Of a stretch of DNA of 64,000 bases, positions 1-11,309 are shown one piece after another. The stretch spans positions 1,612,001 through 1,676,000 of the forward strand of contig SRSI01000010.1 in the NCBI GenBank assembly GCA_005656395.1, given 5' to 3'. Numbering within the stretch: position 1 is the stretch's first letter; every line of letters starts with the position of its first letter. Both the position numbers and the translations under genes were made by a program. The notes under the pieces were generated by a model that saw only the letters and a program-made list of their open reading frames with translations, ran no database searches and was not told the DNA's origin. This stretch comes from Strongyloides papillosus. Lineage: Eukaryota > Nematoda > Chromadorea > Rhabditida > Strongyloididae.

Positions 1-1786
1 ATATTTTTAACATTACTTATTGGATGACGTTATAAAGTTCTTATTATATCCTATATAATAATTTTATTTCCTTGCTAATGTAAACTACTTCCTACCGTTG
101 ATAAATAAAATCATATTTAATATTATATCTTAATAATCTTTAATCTAAATTGTTACACTAATTTTAAAATTAAGTAACAATCTTTGATAACTTTAATACT
201 TTTTATTTTTACTATTATTCTAATAAATATCAATCAAATTATTTAGGATTTTTTTTATTCTTTTTAATAGTATAGCATTATTTGCTAGGAAGACAAAAAC
301 TTACAATGTCATTAAAATTTTTCTGTTTTAATAATTTTTTTTAGCAATTTGACAATTAATAACTTCCAAAAATATAGTGTTTATTTTAAAAACTACTATA
401 TATTCGTTGCTTTTAATATTTTCTGGTTTTATGGATTTCAGCTTCACTATTCTATTCTTTGTTACATATTTTACACTATAGATTATGAAACTACACTTTT
501 TTTGACAATATTTCAATTTAAATAAACATTTTTATTTTAGTGAGGTAAAAGTATAAATTAACTTTATTTTCTGGTTGCTTTTTTTTTAATGTAACATATA
601 AGTAATTCTTTAACAAAAGAAGAGAATAATGTTTATTAGTTTGAAAAAAAGAGTGTCTTGATAACTTTATTTCCCTTTTCTTTTACAAATATATTCATTA
701 TTTGAATTGATACCAATTACAAAAAATCCGTATTTCACAAATCCTATAAAATTATCCAACTAAAAATACTTTCTATGTTAACTAATATGCTTAGCCAAAT
801 TTAAAATATTTCTTAATAATAAAACAATATAAATTTTATACATAATAAGTAATCTCTACATATAAAATATTTCTTTACTTGTATAATTTATTAAACATTA
901 CAATAAACGCCATTATCACTTCTATTAAATGTCCTTTTCCATTTATTTTGTCAAACTTTTTCTAAAGAATAATCAAAATGTTTTAAATAAGATTTGTACC
1001 CATACTATTCTTTAGATATTATGCTTTTAAAATTTTAAACTTTTTTAGCAAGTAGTTAAATTCACAGAAGTTTCTTTTTACCTAAATTTATATATAATAA
1101 TACTAAATATATATATTTATGGGATGTTTCTTCGAGCAATATAAATATTTATAGTATAATTTTACAAAGTAAATTATCAAATTTAGTTAAAAACTATTAC
1201 ATTTTATAACAGTACTTAAAATAAATCCTTCATTCACCTTTAATTCTTCTTCATCATTTTTCTCATCAATTTTTAATATTTAATATTTTTATTTATAACT
1301 ATTAAATGCCATTTATTTTGCCATTGACTTTAACATTTGTTTAAGAAAATAAGTCAAAATGACATATTAAAACAAGTTTTTATAAATTTTATATTGAAAC
1401 TATAGCATTTAATATCCTTATCTTTAAAGAATTTTATTTACATAAATTAATTATTAATAATATTAGTAGTATTTTTTTAATAAAAAATAAGATAATTAAA
1501 AATGATGTTTTAAAAGCCTTTTATGTTTTAAAAATTAATAAACCTATGTATTTTTTGTATAAAATATTAGATATTTATACTATAGAGATATTTTAGTAAT
1601 TTTAAACGCTTTTTGTTTGTAAAAGAAAAATATTTGGTTAAAAGAAAAGCTTTTATCAATTTTTGATGCAGAGTTACTTTTAATATTTTTTTGACACCTC
1701 AAGTGTTAAGTAAAAATTTCTATAAGGATTTATTATATTCAAAAAGTATTTGTTTTCTGGTATAGTCAAATTCAAATTTGTAATCA
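1..1786. other. AT-rich non-coding sequence upstream of avr-14
   Basis: No open reading frame with recognisable protein character, no tRNA-like box and no convincing repeat was seen. The stretch is composed largely of A/T runs. It presumably holds the promoter and 5' region of the plus-strand chloride-channel gene that starts at 1787. An edge effect is possible, since a gene lying left of the window could end here. Confidence 0.5.
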
Positions 1787-3730
1787 ATGAAATTTCATCA
1801 TTGTATTTTTAATTTATCTAAAAAATATGGATTCCTAATTTTATTTATTTTAATTTTGGAAGTTCATAGTGCCGTTAAAAGAATGAAGGAACAAACCGTT
1901 ATTCAAAGAATCTTACAAGACTATGATTGGAGAGTTAGACCTAGAGGAAATAATGAAAGCTGGCCAGGTTTGTTTCTATTTTTTGTATATTATAAAATAT
2001 TTTCTTATCTTTAATATAACATAATTTTGTTTTGAATCGAGTTTGATTGAAAAGTAGTGTTATATTAATAATAATAATTGTCATATTCTTTTGATTTAAA
2101 TATTAGACGTTCCATCATAATACGTTAAAATAAATTGTGACAAGCATATTTTTGATATTTTATTCAATCTATAGTAAAAGATATTTAAAATTTAATTTTG
2201 GCTTTAATCATCCATAACTTTTTTTAGATACTGGAGGACCAGTAGAAGTTAAAGTAAACATTTATTTACGTTCCATTTCAAAAATCGATGACGTAAATAT
2301 GGAATATTCAGCTCAATTCACCTTTAGAGAAACATGGACGGATCCACGATTGGCATATCAAAAATTTGCAGATGAAAATACTGACGTACCACCTTTCGTT
2401 GTTCTTGCTACAAGTGAAAATGGGGACCAAAGTCAACAAATTTGGAAACCAGATTCATTTTTCCAGGTTTGGATTATATTGACCATATCATAAATTAAAA
2501 TTTTAGAATGAAAAAGAAGCCAGAAGGCATATGATAGATAAACCAAATGTTCTAATTAGAATTCATCCAGACGGAAGCATTTTATATAGTGTTCGCTTAA
2601 GTTTGGTTCTTAGTTGTCCAATGTCTTTAGAATATTATCCACTAGATCGTCAAACATGTTTAATTGATCTTGCTAGTTGTAAGTTTTTCTTTCTTTTTTT
2701 AATTCTTACTTTTAACAATGTTGTAGATGCCTACACAACTGATGATATTAAATATGATTGGAAGGAGGTTGATCCAATACAACAAAAGGCAGGATTAAAA
2801 CAAAGTTTACCATCTTTTGAATTACAAGATGTTAGAACGGGATATTGTACTTCCAAAACAAATACAGGTAGTTTTGAATATAAATGAAATTATGAAATAT
2901 TGATTACTATAACAATTATTGCATGTTTAATTAATTAAAACTATTTTTTATAGGAGAATATTCATGTCTTCAAACACAATTATTGTTACGACGTGAATTC
3001 AGTTATTATCTACTTCAGGTCAATATTATATAATTATATTATATATTGTGTTGTCTTTGTCTCGTCGATTTAGCCATATCATATATGTATCAATTTTTGC
3101 TTTTTTAGCTTTATATTCCATCATTCATGTTAGTTATTGTTTCATGGGTTAGTTTTTGGCTGGATAAGGTAAATAATAATGGCTGTTTGCTTTTTTGTAA
3201 AATATTTTTAAATAATTTACAGGATTCAATACCTGCAAGAATAACATTAGGAGTTACTACTTTGCTTACAATGACAACCCAAAGTTCTGGTATAAATGCA
3301 AAATTGCCTCCTGTCTCTTATACAAAAGTAAAAAAAATTTTATATCTCAAATATTTATTTTTTTAGGCAATAGATGTATGGATTGGTGTATGCTTAGCTT
3401 TCATTTTTGGTGCTTTATTAGAATTTGCTTTAGTAAATTATGCTGCAAGAAGAGACATGAGTTTATATAGAAGAATGGTAATTTTAAAAAATTATATAAT
3501 TTTTAATGTAATTTTAGATAACTGCAAAACAAAGTAGTGCTCATCATATTGAGCATTACAGAGGATATCAACCATTAACGACTGTTCAACCACGATCCTC
3601 ATGTTGTTTTAAACTTTTTGTTAGTCGTTATAAAGAAAGATCTAAACGAATAGATGTTGTTTCAAGAGTAGTGTTTCCAATTGGATATGCATGTTTCAAT
3701 TTTCTATATTGGGCCGTTTATTTAATGTAG
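1787..3730 (+). CDS. avr-14: Glutamate-gated chloride channel subunit, isoform A (AVR-14A-like)
   Basis: Cys-loop ligand-gated chloride channel subunit of the nematode avermectin-sensitive GluCl family, acting in nerve and muscle plasma membrane. Exons read as 1787-1967, 2228-2466, 2507-2678, 2727-2867, 2954-3018, 3109-3168, 3223-3327, 3367-3477 and 3518-3730, giving 428 aa in one continuous frame. Visible features are an N-terminal signal peptide; the motif [17 protein letters not shown] at the start of the ligand-binding domain; a 13-residue Cys-loop ([15 protein letters not shown]); the second cysteine pair typical of GluCl and glycine receptors (GYC...YSC); the M2 pore segment [21 protein letters not shown]3 starting [10 protein letters not shown]; and a short M3-M4 loop before the final M4. 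The four upstream exons are shared with isoform B. Identification as avr-14 rests on the sequence and on the known two-ended structure of that gene. Confidence 0.93.
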
Positions 3731-4709
3731 AATGCATAATTTTGTCCTTTTGACTTTTATTTATTCAGAAATCATATCATATATTTACTTTTTGTAAGAT
3801 AATTTGAAAAATCACACATGCATGTTACAGCTTTGCTTTTATATATTTTTAATAATTTTATACACATAAAATTTATACAAATAACATCAAAAATTATCAA
3901 TCAACTCTTTTAGGGGAATATTCATGTTTGAGAACTGAACTAAAACTACGCAGAGAATACAGTTATTATCTTATTCAATTATATATACCTTGTGTGATGT
4001 TAGTCGTTGTTTCTTGGGTTAGTTTCTGGTTAGATAAGGTACGCAACATAATATGCTTTTCAAAAAAGAATAATTATTATAGGGTGCAATTCCTGCAAGA
4101 ACTTCATTAGGAGTAACAACATTGCTTACTATGACGACACAAGCATCTGGTATTAATTCAAAATTACCACCCGTGTCTTATATTAAAGCAGTTGATATTT
4201 GGATTGGAGTATGTTTAGGGTTTATTTTTGGAGCTCTACTTGAATATGCCTTGGTAAATTATCATGGAAGACAAGAAGCTATACGAAAAGAAAAAGCAAA
4301 AAAGAATCCTATATCATTAAATGATCAAAATTGTATATGCCCCCAAAAAAGTAAACAACAATCAAGTATCCTTCCATTTGCTAATGCCGGAATTGATATA
4401 ATGAATTTTAATAATCGTAATATTCTTGATACATATAAAAACCCTAATAATGAAAATATAAGACAAGAAGCAATTGAAAGAAAAAGACTACCAAGTTTAA
4501 GACTAGATTTAGCTGGAATATCTAGAAGAAGAAATAAAACAATTCTACATAAGCTAAAAATGACAAAATGGATATTTACAAAAACAGAGGTTTCAAAAAG
4601 AATAGATCTTGTCTCAAGAGCAACATTTCCGTTTTTTTATATATGTTTTCTGGTATTTTACTATCTTACATATTTTACAGACTACATGGAAAGTAAAAAA
4701 CGAGAGTAA
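1787..4709 (+). CDS. avr-14: Glutamate-gated chloride channel subunit, isoform B (AVR-14B-like)
   Basis: Alternative product of the same gene. The shared ligand-binding exons (1787-1967, 2228-2466, 2507-2678, 2727-2867) can splice to 3914-4038 and then 4083-4709, giving 494 aa. The second cassette repeats the whole region from the second cysteine pair ([10 protein letters not shown]) through M1, M2 ([20 protein letters not shown]), M3 ([10 protein letters not shown]) and M4, with a much longer intracellular M3-M4 loop rich in Lys, Arg and Asn. The glycine in WIGVC, at the M3 position linked in this family to ivermectin sensitivity, is present in both isoforms. In C. elegans avr-14 is known to make two subunits with identical ligand-binding domains and different channel domains, and the layout here matches. 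The 3731-3913 gap separates the isoform A stop from the B acceptor (CTCTTTTAG). Confidence 0.92.
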
Positions 4710-5144
4710 CTATTATTTCTATTACTTTACTAAAACTTTTTGTTGATTACGGGTGAGAAAAACTAATAGATTCCAAAGAAAAGTTAATGTAAATTCCAAT
4801 GCATCTTACAATAGAAATACTTATTATAATGATTCCTGTCAAAAGCACTTTTTTTTTATCCATCACTATAAATTTCTTTTTGTGATAAAGAATTACAAAA
4901 TGACTGTATCGACATTCCAACCTTACCAAAAGGCAAAAAATATATTTAAACACAATGATTAAAGCGACATTACTACTAAACAAATTTTTACAGTTGTATT
5001 TTGAATAAATCAAATTAGATTATTGATGTTTTAATAAAATATCCTATATATATAATTCTGTTAAATTTTAAATGATATAGTATTTTTTTTCTACCATTTT
5101 TGATATATTTATTATATACTGTTTTAGATACTTTCAGATACAAA
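4710..5144. other. Intergenic spacer with a likely trans-splice acceptor
   Basis: No supported gene. Short ORFs on both strands (about 4747-5013) look like chance reading frames in AT-rich sequence. TTTCAG at 5132-5137, with no upstream exon visible, is a good candidate spliced-leader acceptor for the gene starting at 5145, and TTTTAG at 5122-5127 is an alternative. Confidence 0.4.
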
Positions 5145-5603
5145 ATGTCATACCAATATAATTTCTTTACTCAATTAGCTATTAGGAATATATGCAAGGA
5201 TGTCACTGTTAAGGACATTGCTGACCTTTTTAAAAATTACCACTACAAAAAGTTCTCTTTTGAGTATGATAATTATGGGAAATTCACAGGATGTGTTGTT
5301 CTTCACTGTACTAATTATGTGTCAGAACAAATCAAACGAGACTTCGCTGGATGTTGTATAGATGGAAATCTTTTATCTTTTGAAACGATATATTGTCCAA
5401 CTGATGTTCATCCACAATTAATTAGAGCTGTCCAAGCCATATTTAAACATACCAATATTGACAAGTCTACTACTAGACCTATTCAAAAAAAGAAAAAAAA
5501 TACGGGTAATAGAAAATTTACTCCAAGAAGAGAGAGAAAACCTAAAATATCTAAGAAAGAGCTTGATCTTGAGTTGGAAGAATATTTTAAGTCTGGTAAA
5601 TAG
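5145..5603 (+). CDS. ALY/REF-like mRNA export factor (divergent RRM protein)
   Basis: Small nuclear RNA-binding protein of 152 aa, probably an adaptor of the TREX mRNA-export pathway. Residues 1-95 read like a degenerate RNA-recognition motif: LAIRNICKDVTVKDIADLF fits the RNP2 strand and first helix, and GKFTGCVVLH fits the RNP1 strand. A basic linker follows (KKKKNTGNRKFTPRRERKPK), then an acidic C-terminal helix, KKELDLELEEYFKSG. That helix strongly resembles the UAP56-binding motif that ends ALY/REF and CHTOP proteins (pattern xxELDxELDxY). The start is the ATG 7 nt after the TTTCAG acceptor at 5132-5137, and the 15 codons upstream in frame are ignored for that reason. It is single-exon. 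Assignment to the ALY class depends mostly on domain order and the C-terminal motif, and another short RRM protein is possible. Confidence 0.65.
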   Translation: MSYQYNFFTQLAIRNICKDVTVKDIADLFKNYHYKKFSFEYDNYGKFTGCVVLHCTNYVSEQIKRDFAGCCIDGNLLSFETIYCPTDVHPQLIRAVQAIFKHTNIDKSTTRPIQKKKKNTGNRKFTPRRERKPKISKKELDLELEEYFKSGK

Positions 5604-6130
5604 AACCGTGTTCACTGGAGTAAATTAAAGTTACCTAACGATTTGTAAACTTTTATTCATTTAATTATTTGATTCATTTTCCTAATTTTTTTCTACGTGT
5701 TTAATGTTTATATAAATAAAATATAGAGTGTCATAAATGGAATTTATAACTTTACAAATATTGATAATAATCTTCAACAACATTTAAGTTAAGATTATAA
5801 ATATTTATTTTCAATATTGTAAAACACTTTGTTGTTTTTTAAACTAAAAAGTTATCTATCGTCACAGGATGTTTAAAAATAACCTTAGTGTTGGATAAAT
5901 GTATACTAATAAAGATGAGTGGTAAGTTAATGCTTAGAACACAATGTTTTGTTGTTTCTTTCTATTCTGAGATGGAAGATAATCTTTATCAATTAATATT
6001 TTCTAAGGTTTTTTGTATAATGGAATATATATTTTACATACCATAATATCCTTAGTTATTCGTAGTTTTATTGTTAAAGTAAAATATTACATTAAATCTA
6101 TATGCTTTTAGACATAAAAGTTTATTAAAT
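5604..6130. other. Intergenic spacer before the phosphotransferase gene
   Basis: No gene seen. A TTTTAG ending at 6111 lies about 20 nt before the next ATG and has no matching upstream coding exon, so it is a candidate trans-splice site for the phosphotransferase gene. An ATGAGTGGTAAGT at about 5915 looks like a start codon followed by a splice donor, but joining it to 6112 runs into a stop codon almost at once. Confidence 0.35.
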
Positions 6131-7501
6131 ATGGCTATAAGAGATAAGTATAGCAGTAGGCGAAAAATTATTACAGAAGAAAGACCACCTATTTACAGTT
6201 TTGTAGAAGGAATTTATTCTAATATAAAATACTTTTTTGAAAGATATCTTGAAAGGGATTGTATATTGAGTCATGAAGAAATCACGAGGTTAGGTAATCA
6301 TAAATATTCTGCTTCTGATAACTCTATTCTTGTGAATTTATTTTTTCGAAAGTAAGTAAATACAATTTCTCTACTTTTTTTGATTGTGATTTACAGTTTT
6401 TGGGATTGGTTAATTCAATTTTTTCCCACATGGCTTGCTCCAAATACAATTACACTTATAGGTTTGATAATAAATTTAATTACTGTGCTAACCCTGTCGA
6501 AATTTTGTTACACAGCAACAGAAATTGTAAGTTAAACGGTTTTTTAAATCAATAATATTAAATTAATTTTAAAGGCTCCAAATTATGCCTACTTAATAGC
6601 AGCTATTGGATTGTTTCTTTACCAAACATTAGATGCTTTAGATGGAAAACAAGCTCGCAGAACACAAAGTTCTTCACCCCTCGGGGAACTTTTTGACCAT
6701 GGTTGTGATTCGATGACACAAGTTTTTGTGACTCTTAACATTTGTTATGCGCTTCAACTTGGAGAATATTTTTCCTTAGTTTTTATAACTAATCTTATAT
6801 CTGTTGTTTTGTTTTATTGTGCTCAATGGCAAACATACTGTACTGGTGTCATGAAATTTGGAAAATTTGATGTTACAGAAGCTCAATGGACAGTAATTAC
6901 TGTTCTCCTAATGACAGCTTTCTTTGGACCACAAATTTGGACATATCATTTATTTGGTCTTCCTTTGAAATTTTATTGCATTTGTTTTTCATTATTCATG
7001 GCTATAGTTCAATTTTTAGGTTACATGAAAGGAGTTTTTACAGAAGGTGTTGGGAAGAATGGAAGCACAGTCGCTGGGACTTCAGTGTTGTTTCCAGTTT
7101 GTCCAATACTCGCGACATGTGTACCATTTTGGATGATTTATTTCAAATCAACAACAGGTGTCTTTGAGAAGAATATAACACTATTTGTCTTATGTTTTGG
7201 TGCTGTCGGAGCTAAAGCAACTAATAGATTAGTAATCGCTCACATGAGTAAAAGTGAATTGGGTATATGGGATTGGATATATCTTGCGCCTATTTCAATG
7301 ATTCTCAATCAGTACTATGACAATTATTTTAGTGAATATAAGGTTCTTCTTTCTGTAACAATTTACGCTTATATCAGTTTGCTAATCTTTTGTGTAACGG
7401 TTTGTAATCAATTTTGTAATCATCTTAACATTTACTGTTTTAAAATGGGGAAAAGAGAGGGAAACACAAAAGGAGCATCCGTTTATCTAAAAAAATTATG
7501 A
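6131..7501 (+). CDS. Choline/ethanolamine phosphotransferase (CEPT/EPT family)
   Basis: Integral membrane enzyme of the Kennedy pathway that transfers phosphocholine or phosphoethanolamine from the CDP-alcohol to diacylglycerol in the ER or Golgi. Exons are 6131-6351, 6397-6526 and 6575-7501, giving 425 aa, close to human CEPT1 in length. The CDP-alcohol phosphotransferase signature DG(x2)AR(x8)G(x3)D(x3)D is complete in exon 3: DGKQAR, then G eight residues later, then GELFDHGCD. Upstream, WLAPNTITLIGL is the conserved first membrane segment of the family. Several further hydrophobic segments follow, and the C-terminus is basic. Introns are 45 and 48 nt. The sequence alone does not say whether choline or ethanolamine is preferred. 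Confidence 0.93.
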
Positions 7502-7661
7502 CAACGTAGTTTCAATACGTGATTATTTAACATTTTAATTTTTTTATAACTATAACTTTATTCAAAATTCAATGTTTTTTTCATATTATATATATTTTTT
7601 TATACTATAATTTTTTATATTATATTTTTTCTAGATATTTACGTATAAATGTTTGGTTAAC

Positions 7662-7991
7662 TTATTTTTGGAAAATTTTTTTCTTTATTGCCATGTATTG
7701 ACAAGATATGATACCAAATATTATCATTATAAGTGTTCCTATGGTTGCCCCAACAAACATTAAAATATCCACTAATAATAAAGAAATTAATATTATTCTT
7801 GGTAATAATAAAACTATTGTTATAGCGACAAGTGTCATAGTAATGAAGAAATATTCTTGAGAAACATTGTCATTTTGATATATTTTCGCTAGAACTTCAA
7901 TTGTCGGATTCACAAAGGTACAAAAAATTGTCTGAATATTGATAAAGTAAATAATTAGTAATATAGTTATTAGAGAAGTCACGTGTAGCAT
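7662..7991 (-). CDS. Small multi-pass membrane protein of unknown function
   Basis: A 109-aa single-exon reading frame starting with ATG on the minus strand, convergent with the phosphotransferase gene. It shows an N-terminal hydrophobic segment that could be a signal peptide or anchor (LITILLIIYFINIQTIF), two further hydrophobic stretches in the C-terminal half (ITMTLVAITIVLLLPRIILI and DILMFVGATIGTLIMIIFGI), and a basic tail, KKKIFQK. No family is recognised. In a genome this AT-rich, Ile/Leu/Phe-rich ORFs can arise by chance. Well-spaced charged residues and a real ATG favour a gene, but no clear trans-splice acceptor precedes it. Confidence 0.4.
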   Translation of the reverse strand: MLHVTSLITILLIIYFINIQTIFCTFVNPTIEVLAKIYQNDNVSQEYFFITMTLVAITIVLLLPRIILISLLLVDILMFVGATIGTLIMIIFGIISCQYMAIKKKIFQK

Positions 7992-8954
7992 TACTTAGTA
8001 TAAAAAATAAATTAAACTTTATGATTTTGAATGGCGAAAGGGTGATCTAGAGCCTATATAATGTTGCGTATTATAAAGCATTAGATTTACTTTGTTAACG
8101 TGATCGTAACGTGATTCGTTGATAATGATAAGATAATTGCAAAAAAATTTACCGTTGTAGTAATATGTCTTTAACTTTTGGTTATGTGATTATAGATAGG
8201 TTAATGTATTGTAAAGTACACTATTATTATTGTAATTTGTCCTTTAATACTAACGACAGTACACATTTTTTAGATTGATTCTGTATTTTAGATTTTATTT
8301 TTAGCACGTTTTACATGATAATTTATGGTTCCTACGTTTTTAAATTATTAATCTTTTTGTTTCAATTATAAATATAAATGAAAATATTTCTCATTTAAAT
8401 TTACTCTTAAAAAAGTTAAAATAACAGTAAAAGTATAAGAAGTTTTAAATATTTTATCAAAGGTCAGTTAAAGTATCCATTACAGTTATGTCATTGAATT
8501 TATATTATTTGCAATTCAAAGTAGAAAGAATTAATCTGCCGAATGAAGTTTTATGTATATAATCATTTATGTCAAAACAAGTAGTTAATTCTACTTTTAT
8601 GTTATTATATATTGTATCATAATAAATAAAAAGTGATTAAAAAAAATTAAATGTCACAAATATGTATAAAATAACAAATAAAATTAAAAACATATTTTAC
8701 GTTAATTTTAATAGGAACAACTTTCAAAAGAACACAATTTTATAAATTTTAAAATAATAAGAATGGTTTAGCAAATTTACAAAAATAGTAAAAATAGACT
8801 TATAAATTATACAAAGCGTAATTTATTTAAATTTATTGTCACATCTAAATGATAGTACATTTAATTATCATAAGAAATCCGATTGTGTGTTTTTAAATTT
8901 ATTCTAAAGTTGTTATATATGATATTAAATAATAAAATTTATATTATTTACCAA
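7992..8954. other. Intergenic region upstream of the Na+/H+ exchanger gene
   Basis: No gene is supported. The sequence is AT-rich, and the frame immediately upstream of 8955 stays open to a TTG at 8883 but with no ATG before 8919. This presumably contains the promoter of the exchanger gene and possibly the divergent promoter of the small minus-strand gene. Confidence 0.4.
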
Positions 8955-11215
8955 ATGAAGCATATTCGATATATTTTTCTACTTATTTTAGTATTGATAA
9001 ATTTATTGATCATAAATGGAGAAAATAATGAAGAACATTACGATACAAAAAAGAATAGTCTATCAACAAGTCATGTTGAAATATTGAGAAATGAATGGCA
9101 TCATGTTAGCACTCCTTACCTCATTGGATTATGGCTTATTTTAACAAGTATAGCTAAAATACTGTTTTCAAGATCTAAGCGATTAACTGAAATTTTTCCT
9201 GAATCAGCATTACTTATTGTTGTTGGATTAATAGTTGGTCATTTACTTAATTTATACAATGTAGAAGCAGAAAGTTTTAAGCTTGGAAGTAGTGTGTTTT
9301 TTTTATATTTACTTCCCCCAATTATATTTGATGCGGGATATTGTATGCCAAACAGACAACTTTTTGAAAACATTGGATCTGTAATGTTATTCGCTATAGT
9401 GGGTACAATTTTTAATGCTGTTCTTATTTCGACGTCATTATATGTTTGCGGACAATTTGATTTTTTTACAGTTAAATTTACATTTGTTGAAATTTGCCTC
9501 TTTGCAGCACTTATTTCTGCTGTAGATCCTGTTGCAGTTATCGCAATATTTGAAGAAATTCACATCAATGAACTTCTATTTACAAATTTATTTTGTGAAG
9601 CATTATTTAATGATGGTGTAACAGTTGTAATATATCAAGTATTTAAACAATTTCATTCAATTGGAGTTGATAATATAAATGGGACAGATTTTGTTCTTGG
9701 AACACTTTCATTCCCTGTTATTGCGTTAGGAGGAGTACTAATTGGAATCGTATTTGCCCTTTTTACAGCATGGATAACAAAATTTACGGTAAAATTAAGA
9801 GTTCTTCAACCTGTATTTATTTTTACAATGCCATACTTATCTTATTTAACTGCTGAAATGTTTGGTTTGTCTTCTATTTTAGCAATTGTTGCTTGTGGGA
9901 TTGTTATGAAACAATACATAAAAGAAAATATTTCACAAACTGTAGAAAGTAGTGTAAAATATATAACAAAGATTCTTGCTCAGAACTCAGAAGCCGTTAT
10001 TTTTTTGTTCTTAGGACTTTCAACTTTATCAAATATGCATCACTGGGATACATCATTTGTTATTTTAACAATTGTTTTTTGTTCACTATATAGAGTCATT
10101 GGAGTTATCCTCCAATGTACAATACTAAATAAATTTAGGAAAAAACAATTTACAAAAGTAGATCAATTTGTTCTAAGTTTTTCTGGATTAAGGGGAGCTA
10201 TTGCTTATGGTTTAGCAACAAGTTTACCTGATAATATCCCAGCTAAAGGTGTTTTTTTAAGCTGTTCAATTGCGGTAAATAGTAATATCACTCGTTACAT
10301 AAATTTTTTATATTTATTCACTTTAGGTTATCTATTTTACAGTATTTTTCCAAGGGATTGCTATTAAGCCTCTTTTATTATGGCTTAAAGTTGAAAAAGC
10401 AGAAAATAGATCATTAACCATGTTGGAAACAGTTTATGGGAAATACTTTGATTTTACCATAACAGGAATTGAAGATATTGCTGGTCAGAAAGGAATAAAT
10501 AGTTTGAGAGATTTTTATGAGCGATTTAACGCGCGAATTTTAAAACCAGCTCTAGTAAAAGGACAAAATAGAAATAAAATTGATGTATCTAAAATTATAC
10601 GAGCATATTATAAAATTAGCTACAATGAAGCTTTAGATTTGGTCAAACCAACAATTATAACTCCAAATAGTATAAAAAAAGATGATATAGATGAAGAAAA
10701 ACCTAAGACATTACATGTTAAATTTACAAACAATATGACACATGATTCCAATTCGCATGAGAACCAGACGTTCAAAATGGATGATGAAAAGGCTCCAATT
10801 CCAATATTACAAGTACCTACACCATTATCTTCCGGTAATGTAGATGAAAATGGTATACCAGAATATGTCTATAATATGTTTAACAAAATGTTGGAAAGAA
10901 AACTTAACGAAGTGATTGAAAAAAAGATGTCTAGTGCCAATAAAAAGAAAAATGATGATGATGATGAAGACATTCATGATGACTATTTAATACAAAGTAT
11001 GATTAAAAATCAACATTTATCCAGAGAAAATATTGCTAGTAGTCAAGAAGATCTTGTAAGATTTTGGAATTATAATTTTTTTTAAAATTATTTTATTTTA
11101 GAGGGTTATGAAAGCATCACAAGCAGCCATTGCAGAAACAAAGAACAAAGCTGATGAATTTGTTTGTAACAGACTACGACGAACTTCTGTTCCAGATTTT
11201 AGAAAAGCTTTATAA
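8955..11215 (+). CDS. Na+/H+ exchanger (NHE/SLC9, nhx-type)
   Basis: Plasma-membrane-type sodium/proton antiporter. Exons are 8955-10274, 10327-11055 and 11102-11215, giving 720 aa. A hydrophobic leader (residues 1-22) is followed by a short polar segment and about 12 membrane spans. Hallmarks are YLLPPIIFDAGY (inhibitor and ion-binding helix), SAVDPVAVIAIFEE, CEALFNDGVTVVIYQ (the ND with preceding Glu corresponds to the essential E and D of mammalian NHE1), FSGLRGAIAYGLATSLP and, across the first splice junction, VIYFTVFFQGIAIKPLL. The cytoplasmic tail has acidic and Lys-rich segments. The start is the ATG before the leader; an in-frame ATG at 8919 would add 12 residues. The gene is convergent with the galectin gene, with 94 bp between stops. 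The exact nhx paralogue cannot be named. Confidence 0.93.
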
Positions 11216-11309
11216 AACTAATTGTTATTTTTATCCGTTTTTTCATATACAAAAAAAAATATATTTTTAAAAATTAATCATCCCATGATTCTCGACTATG
11301 TCTTCTTTC

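Noticed and set aside
1306..1384. Direct repeat with about 935-1000 (CCATTTATTTTG...AAGTCAAAATG)
   Set aside because: Similarity is weak and in line with chance for AT-rich DNA.
4747..5013. Overlapping small ORFs on both strands after avr-14
   Set aside because: Composition follows the local AT-rich sequence, there is no motif, and they overlap each other on opposite strands.
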